Assembly: GCF_023701525.1 (NCBI RefSeq)
Contig: NZ_JAMQAW010000003.1
Coordinates: 1 to 64,000, forward strand
Direction of reading: 5' to 3'
Source: Streptomyces albipurpureus
GTDB taxonomy: Bacteria > Actinomycetota > Actinomycetes > Streptomycetales > Streptomycetaceae
Length of the DNA stretch: 64,000 bases
The position numbers and the translations under genes were made by a program. Numbering within the stretch: the stretch's first letter is position 1; each line of letters starts with the position of its first letter. The notes below the pieces were generated by a model. That model was not told the DNA's origin and searched no databases. It saw only the letters and a list, made by a program, of their open reading frames with translations. Of this stretch, positions 44,666-53,520 are shown in pieces.

Positions 44666-46882
44666 ATGACGAATAAGCTGTCATCCTTCCATCGAAGAGG
44701 TCTAGACATCGTGCGGTATTTGACCCTCTCATCGCTCGCAGTCGGAATCAGCGTTGCCGCCTCACTTCTTACTCCGACAGCTGCTCCCGCAGGCGCGGCT
44801 TCATCCGCCGCCCCGGAAAGCGTCAAGTGGGAACTCTGTCGAGATGCGGCGGAGGACTGGAATCAAAAAGATAAGCGAAGCGAGTGCGCTCTCGTTCCGG
44901 TTCCGGTGGACTACGCCAAGCCGAAAGGCAGGCAAATAGACATCGCGGTGAGCAGGATCAAGGCCACTGGAAAGCGCAAGGGCGCCCTGTTCAGCAACCC
45001 CGGAGGGCCTGGGCTAGCCGGAACTCCATCTCCCTACGGGCTCCTCGATAGCCAACTGGCACCGATGAACGACAAATTCGACTTCATTGGTATTGACACT
45101 CGGGGGACGGGCTACAGTGCCCAGATTTCCTGTGATGCGCCCGAATCCAAGGAGGGAGAAACGGAAAAGGAGGCGTTTGGGCGATACGCCGATGAGCGTC
45201 GCAAATGTATCGCCAAGGATCGAGCGCTGGCGCTCTCCATCAGCATGGAAAATGCGGCCCGAGATATGGATCGAGTCCGGAAGGCGTTGGGTTTCCGTAA
45301 GATAAACTTTTATGGCAATTCCGGTGGAACCGCACTAGGTGCCGTCTATCGATCAATGTTCGATAGTCGTGTTGATCGCATGTGGCTGGATTCGATCATG
45401 TCTCCGATCGGCGGCAATGCGGCGATCACCGCAGAAACGGCTCAGTATCATGCTGGATATCGCCGATTCTTCGAGTGGCTGGCCGGCAGGGATGCGACTT
45501 ATCATTTCGGAAACTCGCCTCGGAAGGTCGAAACCGCACTGAAGGCATTGCAGGCGAAGGTCGGTCGCGAAAATTTCACCCCCCTTCTCGATCCCAACTT
45601 TGAAGCGATACCGCACAGATGGAAGCGATCTGCCGCAAAACTGATGGAACTGCAGAAAAGCGGTGTGGAGGGGGTCTCCAAGCCGAAGAGGGTGAACCGG
45701 AGCGCCTTCGGCTTCGGAGAGATGGGCCGCAACTACGGGATCACACATGATGCCTTCATGTGCAATGCAAGTGCGGATGGGCGGAAGTACTCCGATCTCA
45801 TCAGGCTCAGGAAAGAGCGGCAGAAGACGTACCCTTTCTCTCCGGATTGGAATGACCAGCCAATCGCGTACTGCGCTGGCTGGCCGGCGGGCAAGCCGTG
45901 GGATCTGAAGCCCGGAAAGAGCCAACTGCAATTGTCCGGCCATAAGTTCGAGATCGTCACGCCCTACGTGTGGGCAAAGATGATGCAGAAGAAGATCGGC
46001 GGATCCCTGCTGACCGTCATGGATGCAACGCACTCCACTATGAAATCCAAAGAACTCGCTTGCGGTTCCAAGGTGGTCGACTTCTTCCGCAACGGCACAA
46101 CGGCGAACAGTAGCTGCCCCGGGTTCCCCGCCGAACAAACAGGACCTCCAGGACCTGCTGGAAATCTGGCTGGGACGGTAAAACTCCAAGCCTGCTCCGC
46201 TTCGCTGGTCCGCCCCAGCACCGCCCGCGATGAGGACAGGGCGTTGTTGCTCACGAATGGGCATTGCCACCCCGAGGGACGGCCGAAGCCGGGCGAAGTG
46301 ATCACTGACCAGGAAGTCCAGATCGAAGGCACCGTGTTGAGCCCAGCAGGCCGCGAACTCGGCCCGGTGACGGGGAAAATCCTCTACGCGACCATGACCG
46401 GAACCGACATCATGCTGGCTCAGCTGGACTCCACATACGCGGACATCCAACGGACGTACAAGATCGAGGCGTTCCCATTGGCCTCGTCCGGTCCCGTTGC
46501 CGGGCAGGAGATCACGGTGGCGTCCAGCTATCTGGAAAGCGTCTGGTCGTGCCGGGCCGAAGCGGTGATCCCCACACTCAAGGAAGGGGACTACACCTCG
46601 AACGAGGCGATCCGGTACGCGAAGGAATGCAACACTCAGCCCGGTAGCTCCGGCTCGCCAGTCGTCAATTCCGAGACCCGGGAGCTTGTTGCGGTGAACA
46701 GCACCAGCAATCGTGACGGGAAAGAGTGCGAACTCAACAACCCGTGCGAGGTGGACTCGAAGGGCACCACAGTCCACCAGGGACGCGGATACGCCACACA
46801 GACCGCAGAGATCGCCGCATGCATCGGATCCGGCAACGTCGTGGATCTCAAGCGCCAAGGCTGCACCCTGCCCAAGCCCTAA
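44666..46882 (+). CDS. Secreted fusion: Tap/Slp-type alpha/beta-hydrolase plus trypsin-like protease
   Basis: 738 residues. N-terminal signal: RYLTLSSLAVGISVAASLLT, TPTAAPAGA. Residues 50-490 are an alpha/beta-hydrolase of the Streptomyces tripeptidyl-aminopeptidase group: LFSNPGGPGLAGTPSPYGLL (oxyanion region), FIGIDTRGTGYSAQISCD, nucleophile elbow FYGNSGGTALGA, and late His in VMDATHSTMKSKELAC. Residues 500-738 are a chymotrypsin-fold protease: LLLTNGHCHPEG (His), GTDIMLAQLDS (Asp), ECNTQPGSSGSPVV (Ser). Both catalytic sets look complete. Start ATG 44666; GTG 44711 with AGAGG is an alternative. The first two thirds have many A/T third positions, unlike most genes here, suggesting transfer. 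A hairpin follows. Confidence 0.85.
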   Translation: MTNKLSSFHRRGLDIVRYLTLSSLAVGISVAASLLTPTAAPAGAASSAAPESVKWELCRDAAEDWNQKDKRSECALVPVPVDYAKPKGRQIDIAVSRIKATGKRKGALFSNPGGPGLAGTPSPYGLLDSQLAPMNDKFDFIGIDTRGTGYSAQISCDAPESKEGETEKEAFGRYADERRKCIAKDRALALSISMENAARDMDRVRKALGFRKINFYGNSGGTALGAVYRSMFDSRVDRMWLDSIMSPIGGNAAITAETAQYHAGYRRFFEWLAGRDATYHFGNSPRKVETALKALQAKVGRENFTPLLDPNFEAIPHRWKRSAAKLMELQKSGVEGVSKPKRVNRSAFGFGEMGRNYGITHDAFMCNASADGRKYSDLIRLRKERQKTYPFSPDWNDQPIAYCAGWPAGKPWDLKPGKSQLQLSGHKFEIVTPYVWAKMMQKKIGGSLLTVMDATHSTMKSKELACGSKVVDFFRNGTTANSSCPGFPAEQTGPPGPAGNLAGTVKLQACSASLVRPSTARDEDRALLLTNGHCHPEGRPKPGEVITDQEVQIEGTVLSPAGRELGPVTGKILYATMTGTDIMLAQLDSTYADIQRTYKIEAFPLASSGPVAGQEITVASSYLESVWSCRAEAVIPTLKEGDYTSNEAIRYAKECNTQPGSSGSPVVNSETRELVAVNSTSNRDGKECELNNPCEVDSKGTTVHQGRGYATQTAEIAACIGSGNVVDLKRQGCTLPKP

Positions 46883-46905
46883 GTTCGACTCTTAACGTCC
46901 GACCT

Positions 46906-46942
46906 GGCCCTGTGGTCCCTTCTTCGAAGCGACCACAGGGCC
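46906..46942 (+). terminator. Hairpin after the hydrolase-protease fusion
   Basis: GGCCCTGTGGTC at 46906-46917 pairs perfectly with GACCACAGGGCC at 46931-46942 (12-bp stem, 13-base loop), 24 bases after the stop. Confidence 0.8.
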
Positions 46943-47278
46943 GAAGGACGGGTCTGCCCCTGGTCGCGGACGTGCCACCACACGCCGACGGGGCAGGCTT
47001 CGGACCGTCCGAGACGACCCGCGAGTGCCGCGGCAGCCTGCGGCGAGCCGGGCCGCCAGTTCCGCGGTGATCTCGTCGAAGCGGTCGGTGTGGTCGGTGG
47101 CCAGGAACCCGCGCGGTGGCACGGGCAGAGGGTAAGCGCCGGGAGAGGGGCGCTGTGTGGCGAATCGAGACGCGCCGCTGTCCGGTTGGGAGGCCGGTTC
47201 AGCCGGCGGGATGCCGGTACCTGTAGGGGCGCGCCGATCTCCGCCGGGTTCTCGACCTGCTCCGGAGTGGCACGGGTG
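46943..47278. other. Decayed spacer, nothing supported
   Basis: Minus-strand text near 47050-47120 (RGFLATDHTDRFDEITAELA) may be an IS or gene scrap, but is too short to assign. Confidence 0.3.
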
Positions 47279-47400
47279 CTAGTTGTAGATGTGGAGAAGA
47301 TCTGCAACGGCCGCGGCACACCTGGGGCAGGGGGGCGCATACACCCATTCATCGAACAGGGTGTGATTTGGGCGTTCCACCTCCCAGCTGGCGCCGCATC
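47279..47400 (-). pseudogene. C-terminal zinc-ribbon-like fragment
   Basis: The minus strand reads RCGASWEVERPNHTLFDEWV, YAPPCPRCAAAVADLLHIYN and stops at 47279. CxxC and an upstream Cys suggest a metal site. The upstream part is replaced by IS701 sequence in another frame, so only the tail of a gene remains. Confidence 0.4.
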
Positions 47401-47419
47401 GGGCCGGGGCAGGCGCAAC

Positions 47420-47597
47420 CGGCCTGCTTGGCCAGCTGCCAGCAGTTGCTCCGCTCAGCAGGCGGCAACAGAACCAGCAGGGAGGTACGGGCTGCGGCCC
47501 AGGGCTCAATGCGCCGGAACCGGCCCGTGATCCGGTCCGTGACCTGGTCGAACATCGCCCGCCATCGGGCGTCGTCCACGTTGTCGCCTGCGGCCAC
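47420..47597 (-). pseudogene. IS701-family transposase N-terminal fragment
   Basis: From about 47597 the minus strand reads ARWRAMFDQVTDRITGRFRR, IEPWAAARTSLLVLLPPAER, SNCWQLAKQAG, the N-terminus of IS701 transposases (FxxVMDRIAGRFxRxEPRRR... NCWxxAExAG). It ends about where the fragment at 30479-30710 would continue in an intact protein. Isolated scrap. Confidence 0.55.
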
Positions 47598-47640
47598 TGC
47601 ACGATCTTGAGGAGTTCGAACATCCTCAGATGATCATGCC

Positions 47641-47682
47641 GTACCCGTACCCGTACCCGTACCCGTACCCGTACCCGTACCC
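47641..47682. repeat. Hexanucleotide tandem repeat (GTACCC)7
   Basis: Seven perfect copies of GTACCC, preceded by CC and followed by GGCCGGCGCCGGCG. It would encode Tyr-Pro dipeptides in one frame. It lies between the IS701 scrap and the end of the oxidoreductase remnant. Confidence 0.97.
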
Positions 47683-47722
47683 GGCCGGCGCCGGCGCGAG
47701 ATCACGAAATCAGGCTGGGGTA

Positions 47723-48310
47723 TCAGTGGGTGATCACGATCTTCCCCCGGGCATGGCCGGTCTCGCTCAGTCGGTGCGCTTCGGCTGCGTTCCCCAGGGT
47801 GAAGGTGGCCGCGATCGGCACGGTGAAGCGGCCCTGCTGGCGAGGGCCGCGGCCGCGGTCAGTCCTTCGAGCGCTTGCGGGTCTACGCCCGGGCCCGCTG
47901 AACGGGTCAGATGAACTCCGTGATCAGCGGCGTACATGTCGGCGATGGTCACCACCCGGTCCGGACTTCCAGCAAGGCGTATCAGATCAGGCAGTGAGCC
48001 GGACCCGACGCAGTCCAGGACAAGGTCCACTCCGTCGGCTGCCATGACGCCGACCCGCACGCCCGATCCGGGACCGTAGGTCGTCGGTTTTGCCCCGAGT
48101 CCGGCGAGGGACTCATGGTCGTGTGCACTGGCGGTGCCGATGACGGTCGCGCCACGGGCCACCGCGAGCTGGACGGCGACCGTGCCGACCCCCGGCCGCT
48201 CCCTCGATCAGCAGGGTCATGCCGGTGCCGACCTTCAACCGATCGAGCGCGCGGGTGGCAGTCTCAGCGTTCGCGGCGCCGCCGCCCGCGACGCCGGTTC
48301 ACGGAGATCG
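47723..48310 (-). pseudogene. Zinc-type NADP-dependent oxidoreductase, C-terminal part, frameshifted
   Basis: Pieces: AETATRALDRLKVGTGMTLL, IEGAAGG, a frameshift, VGTVAVQLAVARGATVIGTA (nucleotide-binding GxGGVG type), DGVDLVLDCVGSGSLPDLIR, VVTIADMYAADHGV, another frameshift near 47830, then GRFTVPIAATFTLGNAAEAH, RLSETGHARGKIVITH to the stop at 47723. This is the C-terminal half of a quinone-oxidoreductase-like MDR enzyme. The N-terminal GroES-like half is missing. Confidence 0.7.
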
Positions 48311-48437
48311 TGGGTCAAACCGGCGGCACGTGGAGCCGATACGCCGCTGGAGATCACACACGGTCACCAGCGTGCTGGGTTCCTCGGAAAACTGGCGACA
48401 TTTGAATCTGGCGACATTTGAATACGGTCCCGTCCCA

Positions 48438-49424
48438 TCACCTTTTGGGTGCGTCCAGCCGGCCAGGCTCGGCGGCGGCGTAGCGGCGGGCGAGTGTGGC
48501 GCAGGCTTCCTGGAGGGCCGGCGGGCCGATGACGTGCAGGTTCGCGTCAAATCGGCCAAGGCTGGCAGCAAGGGCGATCCAGGACCAGGATCCCGTGATG
48601 ACGCGGCATCGTGTGGGCCCGAGCGGTTCCACCATGCCGTCGGCGGTGTGGGGTACGACTTCTGAGGCGGGAAGATCCAGGATGGCCTCGCCCTGGCACG
48701 GCCAGGCGGCTTCAGTTCCGTCGGAGCCCCGGAACCGGCTGGTGACGAACGCGGAGACGCCCCCGCCAGGCAGCTGACGCACGGTGAAGCGCGGACCGGT
48801 CGGCGTGCGTGGGGTCATGCGGTCGGTGCGGAAGGTGCGCCAGTCGTCGCGGTCGAGGTCCCAGGCCAGCAGGTACCAGTGGGTGCGCCAGGCCACGAGG
48901 TGGTGGGGTTCCACGCGGCGTCGCTGTGGTGCGGCCTCCTGGTACGGGGTGTAGTCCAGGCGCAGTACTTCGCGGCGCTGGATCGCGGTGCTCACGGTGG
49001 TGAGCAGATCCAGGGCCTGGGCCGATGGGGCGCCGGGATCGGCTGGGCGCACGGTGGTGACGTGGAGTGCGTCAACGCGCTGCCGCAGGCGCGGAGGGAG
49101 GACGTTCCGGATCGTCGCGAGCGCCCGGTCGGCGTCCTCCGCGATCGCGGGGTGGGCGGTGCTCTGCAGCGCGACGGCCAGAGCGATGATCTGCTCGTCG
49201 TCGAAGAGTAGCGGTGGCATCTGCGATCCGGGACGTAGACGATATCCGCCGCCCGGGCCCTTGTCCGTGGCGACCGGGTAGCCCAGGGCGCGAAGGCGGT
49301 CGATGTCACGGCGCACGGTGCGCACGGTGACTTCCAGTCGCTCGGCCAGGTCGTCTCCGCTCCACTCCGGTCGTGCCTGGAGCAGGGAGAGCAGGGCCAG
49401 GAGCCGCGAGGACGTTTTCTGCAT
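48438..49424 (-). CDS. WYL-domain transcriptional regulator (DeoR-like HTH)
   Basis: A 328-residue protein from ATG 49424. The HTH_11 domain is MQKTSSRLLALLSLLQARPE, WSGDDLAERLEVTVRTVRRD, IDRLRALGYPVATDKGPGGG. The WYL domain is near residue 165-195 (VEPHHLVAWRTHWYLLAWDL, DWRTFRTDRM), and a WCX C-terminal extension ends the protein. WYL domains sense nucleic acid or small ligands. It is divergent from the VOC gene at 49561, with a 136-base spacer, and most likely regulates that gene and the following oxidoreductase. Confidence 0.9.
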   Translation of the reverse strand: MQKTSSRLLALLSLLQARPEWSGDDLAERLEVTVRTVRRDIDRLRALGYPVATDKGPGGGYRLRPGSQMPPLLFDDEQIIALAVALQSTAHPAIAEDADRALATIRNVLPPRLRQRVDALHVTTVRPADPGAPSAQALDLLTTVSTAIQRREVLRLDYTPYQEAAPQRRRVEPHHLVAWRTHWYLLAWDLDRDDWRTFRTDRMTPRTPTGPRFTVRQLPGGGVSAFVTSRFRGSDGTEAAWPCQGEAILDLPASEVVPHTADGMVEPLGPTRCRVITGSWSWIALAASLGRFDANLHVIGPPALQEACATLARRYAAAEPGRLDAPKR

Positions 49425-49560
49425 GCCTCCATCATGCGGCAAGTACAGGACACAAGCTGTCCTGTATGGGTGTCATGCTCCATCACAGATTCCAAAGAGT
49501 GGCATTTCGCCCGTCGTTCATATGTGCCTCATACGGCGCATTTCAAGGTAGGAGCAGACC

Positions 49561-49983
49561 ATGTCCGTCACCACCACCACGCATGTGAACTTCCGCGGAT
49601 CGGCCCGTGAGGCGCTGGACTTCTACCAGTCTGTCTTCGGCGGGCACACCGTCGCGGTGACCTACAAGGACGCCGGCAACGTTCAGGACGAGAGCGAGGC
49701 GGACTGGGTGATGTGGGGCCAGGTCGTCGCCGACAACGGCTTCCATGTCATGGCCTACGACGTGCCCTCGGCGATGCCGTACGAGCAGGGCGCCAACCCG
49801 TTCTTCGTGTCCGTGCGCGGCGAGGACGCCGACGAGATCAGCACCCTGTGGCGGCGACTGGCCGACGGCTCGAACGTGCTGCGCCCGCTGGAGCCCGCGG
49901 CATGGGCCCCGCTGTACGGCATGCTGACCGACCGCTTCGGCGTGACCTGGGTCCTGGACGTCACCGCCCCCTACAACGGCTGA
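49561..49983 (+). CDS. VOC-family protein, PhnB-like
   Basis: A 140-residue single-chain PhnB/DUF899-style glyoxalase fold: THVNFRGSAREALDFYQSVF, GGHTVAVTYKDAG, WGQVVADNGFHVMAYDVPS, NPFFVSVRGEDADEISTLWR, PLYGMLTDRFGVTWVLDVTA. It has the usual two beta-alpha-beta units; the metal site is unclear. Start ATG 49561 behind TAGGAGCAGACC. Genes like this are often neighbours of WYL regulators. A perfect hairpin follows. Confidence 0.88.
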   Translation: MSVTTTTHVNFRGSAREALDFYQSVFGGHTVAVTYKDAGNVQDESEADWVMWGQVVADNGFHVMAYDVPSAMPYEQGANPFFVSVRGEDADEISTLWRRLADGSNVLRPLEPAAWAPLYGMLTDRFGVTWVLDVTAPYNG

Positions 49984-49990
49984 CCCACTC

Positions 49991-50023
49991 CGGGGCGGGC
50001 ACCCGCAACGGGTGCCCGCCCCG
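49991..50023 (+). terminator. Perfect 15-bp hairpin after the VOC gene
   Basis: CGGGGCGGGCACCCG at 49991-50005, loop CAA, CGGGTGCCCGCCCCG at 50009-50023. It lies 8 bases after the stop. Confidence 0.85.
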
Positions 50024-50062
50024 CTCACTTTGCCATCAGCACGCCGACGGCAGTCGGCCCAC

Positions 50063-51112
50063 ATGGAAGCGGACCCTGTTATGCGCATGCGTCAGCTCGG
50101 CCGGACCGGTATCGAAGTCAGCACCTACTGCCTGGGCACCATGATGTTCGGCCCGAACGGCAACCCGGATCACGACGCATGCACCCGCATCGTGCACCGG
50201 GCCCTGGACGGCGGCATCAACTTCATTGATACAGCCGACGTCTACGGATACAGCGAAACCGAGCAAATCATCGGCCGCGCCCTCAAGGGCCGCCGCGAGG
50301 ACGTGGTCCTGGCGACCAAGTTCAATGGCCCCGTGGGCGAGAACCCCCTTCACAGCGGCAGCTCACGCCGCTGGATCATGAAAGCGGTCGAAGGCTCACT
50401 GCGCCGCCTGAACACCGACTACATCGACCTCTACCAGATCCACCACCCCGACCCACACACCGACATCGAAGAGACGCTGTCCGCCCTCACCGATCTGGTC
50501 CGATCCGGCAAAGTCCGCGCGATCGGCTCCTCCAACCTCCCCGCGAGCGAAATCGTGCAGGCTCACTGGGGCAGTGAACGCCGGGGCCTGCACCGACTCC
50601 GCACCGAGCAGCCCACCTACTCCATCCTCAACCGGGCGATCGAGCGCGAGATCCTCCCCGTCGCCCACCGTCTCGGCATGGGCGTGCTCGTGTGGAGCCC
50701 ACTGGCCATGGGCCTGCTCACCGGCCGCTACCGCAAGAACGACGCCCCGAGCAGCAACGCCCGCATGCACTGGGTCCCCAGGCATCTGACCGATCCCCGC
50801 AAGCTCGACGCCATCGAGCAGCTGATCCCCCTCGCCGAACGGACCGGCCTGCCGCTCACCCACCTGGCCATGGCCTTCGCCACCGCCCACCCAGACGTCA
50901 CCTCGGCCATCGTCGGCCCCCGCACCCTCGACCAGCTCGATGACCTGCTGGCAGGCGCCTCAACCCTGCTCGACGACGCCGTCCTGGACCGCATCGACGA
51001 AATCGTCCCGCCGGGCACCGGCATCGGCCCACTCGACGTGTCCTACCAACCCCCCTCCCTTACCGACACCGGCAAGCGGCGTCGCCCCGGATGCGAGCGT
51101 GCGGCAGCCTGA
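50063..51112 (+). CDS. Aldo/keto reductase
   Basis: About 349 residues, TIM barrel. Catalytic tetrad: Asp and Tyr in INFIDTADVYGYSETEQIIG, Lys in EDVVLATKFNGPVGE, His in IDLYQIHHPDPHTDIEETLS. The strand GKVRAIGSSNLPASEIVQAH and the NADPH region MAFATAHPDVTSAIVGPRTL are also typical. It resembles the YdbC/YghZ-like AKR group and reduces carbonyls with NADPH. Start ATG 50063 or ATG 50081 (MRMRQLGRTGIEVS). The next gene starts 4 bases after its stop, so they form an operon. Confidence 0.92.
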   Translation: MEADPVMRMRQLGRTGIEVSTYCLGTMMFGPNGNPDHDACTRIVHRALDGGINFIDTADVYGYSETEQIIGRALKGRREDVVLATKFNGPVGENPLHSGSSRRWIMKAVEGSLRRLNTDYIDLYQIHHPDPHTDIEETLSALTDLVRSGKVRAIGSSNLPASEIVQAHWGSERRGLHRLRTEQPTYSILNRAIEREILPVAHRLGMGVLVWSPLAMGLLTGRYRKNDAPSSNARMHWVPRHLTDPRKLDAIEQLIPLAERTGLPLTHLAMAFATAHPDVTSAIVGPRTLDQLDDLLAGASTLLDDAVLDRIDEIVPPGTGIGPLDVSYQPPSLTDTGKRRRPGCERAAA

Positions 51113-51116
51113 GACC

Positions 51117-52211
51117 ATGGGTGTCCTGACCCAGCGCGACCTCAACCGGGCCACCCTCGCCCGCCAGTACCTCCTTGAGCGCGAGGACCGCACCGCCCTC
51201 GATGCCATGTCCCACCTGGCCGGACTGCAGGCCCAGGCCCCGCAGGAACCGTTCACCGGCCTGTGGTCGCGCGTCAGGGCATTCACCCCCGCCGACCTGG
51301 ACAACCTGGTCATCGGCCGCCAGGTCGTACGCACCCACCTCATGCGCCGCACCGTCCACCTCGTCACCGCCACCGACGCACTCGCCTGGCGCGCCCGCCA
51401 CGACGCCATGCTGCGTCAACGCGTCCTGTCCACCTACCGCAGCGAACTCGCCGGCATCGACCTGGACGAACTGAGCGCAGCGGCCCGGGCCGTGATGGCC
51501 GACGACCAGCCACGCGCCATGGGCGAACTCGTCGGCGCACTCCGCGGCCGCTGGCCCACGCCGCCCAGCCGGGTGCTGGGCGAACTCCTTGTCGCCGCAC
51601 TCATCCCCATGGCCCAACTACCCCCCAGAGGGCTGTGGAAGAGGACCGCAGGCGTCCGCAACCTTCCCCTGTCCACATGGCTGCGTCAGCCCATCCCCCC
51701 TCTGCCCGCGGACCCGGACGATCCGATCGGACAGCGAATCGTCCTGCGCTATCTGGCCGCCTACGGTCCCGCCACCACCGCGGACATCCGCGCCTGGAGC
51801 GGCCTGGCCGGACTGCCCGCCGCGGTCAAAGCCCTCCGCGGCGACCTCATCACCTACCTCGACGAGTACGGCCGTCTACTCCTCGACCTGCCCGAAGCAC
51901 CCCGCCCACACGCCGACACCCCCGCACCCATCCGCTTCCTGCCCGCCTTCGACAACGCGATCCTCGGCTACCACGACCGCAGCCGCATCATCGACGACCC
52001 GCACCTCGGCCTCTCCGTCGCCGGACAACGCGCCGTCCTCATCGACGGCCGCGTCGCCGCCACCTGGACCACCGGCGACCGCCGCCTCACGATCAGCCCC
52101 CTGCGCACCCTCACTCGGGCCGAAGAGCGAGAACTGGAGGCTGAGGGCCAGAACCTGGCCACCTTCATGGACCAGGGCATCGACTCGATCCATATCGCCG
52201 AATCCACCTGA
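51117..52211 (+). CDS. Winged-helix DNA-binding domain protein (HTH_42/DUF1006 type)
   Basis: A 364-residue protein, ATG 51117, 4 bases after the aldo/keto reductase stop. The family pattern is LTQRDLNRATLARQYLLERE, DAMSHLAGLQAQAPQEPFTG, VIGRQVVRTHLMRRTVHLVT, GQRIVLRYLAAYGPATTADI, RFLPAFDNAILGYHDRSRII, AGQRAVLIDGRVAATWT. Related proteins (YcaQ/AlkX-like) bind or repair DNA with crosslinks or regulate transcription. Which applies here cannot be told. Confidence 0.88.
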   Translation: MGVLTQRDLNRATLARQYLLEREDRTALDAMSHLAGLQAQAPQEPFTGLWSRVRAFTPADLDNLVIGRQVVRTHLMRRTVHLVTATDALAWRARHDAMLRQRVLSTYRSELAGIDLDELSAAARAVMADDQPRAMGELVGALRGRWPTPPSRVLGELLVAALIPMAQLPPRGLWKRTAGVRNLPLSTWLRQPIPPLPADPDDPIGQRIVLRYLAAYGPATTADIRAWSGLAGLPAAVKALRGDLITYLDEYGRLLLDLPEAPRPHADTPAPIRFLPAFDNAILGYHDRSRIIDDPHLGLSVAGQRAVLIDGRVAATWTTGDRRLTISPLRTLTRAEERELEAEGQNLATFMDQGIDSIHIAEST

Positions 52212-52495
52212 ACCGCACCCTGCCCGCAGGGGTGTCACAGTCGGACGCCGCGTGATTCTCATCATTGACCAGTTGAGAGAGTTCTGCGAACACCCCCGGG
52301 ACAGTCACGAATCCGCAGTTCGCCACTTACGGAACACCTCTCAGACCGGCTCGATACGAGGGGTCGCTTTCGGTAAAATTCCGTGTCATTGAGTCAACAT
52401 AGGACGGTCAACGGTTCGTCACATTTGTCGACGTGACCCGATGTAGCATCCCAGCGGAAATGAAGACTGGAGATCACATCGAGGAGTTATGAGGC

Positions 52496-53337
52496 ATGGT
52501 GAATTCACGAAACTCCCGTTTCGGGCGAACCAGCACCGTTGGCATCAGTATTTTGGGCGCGACAGCCGGTTCCGTTCTTCCGGCGGGAGCCGAGGCGCCA
52601 GAACAATCTCGGAACCTTCGTTCGTTCTACGAGCAGAAAATCCGCTGGAGTCCTTGCTCGTTCGACCGGGAAGTCGAGTGCGCGTCCGTTGGGGTCCCCT
52701 TGGACTACTCCCATCCGCACCACGAACGCATATCTGTGGCTATCAGCCGTCAAAAGGCAGCGGACAGCAAGGCTCGGCGAGGCGTCCTGTTCTACAACCC
52801 GGGCGGTCCCGGAGTGTCAGGGCTGACGAACCGGAACGGCAAGTCGGCACCCAAAGAGCAGTTCAAGGACACTCCGCTCAACGCCGCCTATGACCTCATC
52901 GGATTCGACCCCAGGGGTATCGGGAAGTCGGCGCCGCTGCGGTGCGAGAACTTGGATCTACCCAACATCACATCGCGACCGTCCGACAAGGACTTCGATC
53001 ACTTCGCGACCTGGGCGAAGGAAGTCGAGAAATCATGCGACAAGCTGGACGGGCAGCGCCTTCACGGCTTGCCGATAATCCCGTCGACGACTGGGACCAG
53101 AACGCTTTCGACGCATTCTTGGGCTTCGACGCTGAAGATATCGCCAAGTGGCAGGAGTTGGCGGAACGTGTAACCGGGCTGAAGTCGGCCAGCAGCGGTC
53201 AGTGGCTGCGCAAGGTACCGCCCGTTCCGAAGGCAGCAGCCGAGCGTGAGGTCATCGAAGACGCCAAGTACACGATCCTGGCCGAGGGCGAATGGCCGCA
53301 AGACATCGAAACCGCGTTTTTGCAGGACACGCCCTAG
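52496..53337 (+). pseudogene. Truncated Tap/Slp-type alpha/beta-hydrolase
   Basis: ATG 52496 follows GAGGAG by 9 bases. A secretion-type N-terminus (RFGRTSTVGISILGATAGSV) is followed by IRWSPCSFDREVECASVGVP, LDYSHPHHERISVAISRQKA, VLFYNPGGPGVSGLTNRNGK and DLIGFDPRGIGKSAPLRCEN. These match the N-terminal third of the same family as 44666. The text breaks at about 53070 before any nucleophile elbow. The following frame (WDQNAFDAFLGFDAEDIAKW, QELAERVTGLKSASSGQWLR, to a stop at 53337) is not recognised. It is a fused or scrambled gene that directly precedes the candidate RiPP precursor. Confidence 0.65.
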
Positions 53338-53520
53338 CGGTCTTTGACGCAGCGAGGGTCGGAGGACAGAGTTGGCGTAGGCGGGCACAACCGCCTTCCG
53401 TCTGATGGTCACATCATCCGCCGTCGTATTCCTGGACGGTGCGGTCACGGTGCTTGCAGGGTCTTTCGCAGGCGCCAGATCGAAGGACGCGCGGGAAACC
53501 ACAACACACCTAGGGGAATC

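Noticed and set aside
47630..47914. A possible protein starting with a Tyr-Pro repeat over the GTACCC tract
   Set aside because: The frame beyond the repeat is antisense to the oxidoreductase remnant and shows no coding character of its own.
52230..52330. Text RRVILIIDQLREFCEHPRDS after the winged-helix gene, resembling a STAND Walker B
   Set aside because: Only about 20 residues match, with no P-loop or further domain; could be chance or a tiny remnant.
53344..53372. TTGACG followed 17 bases later by CAGAGT as a promoter of the candidate precursor
   Set aside because: The -10 box is poor and the sequence lies well upstream; not reported as a feature.
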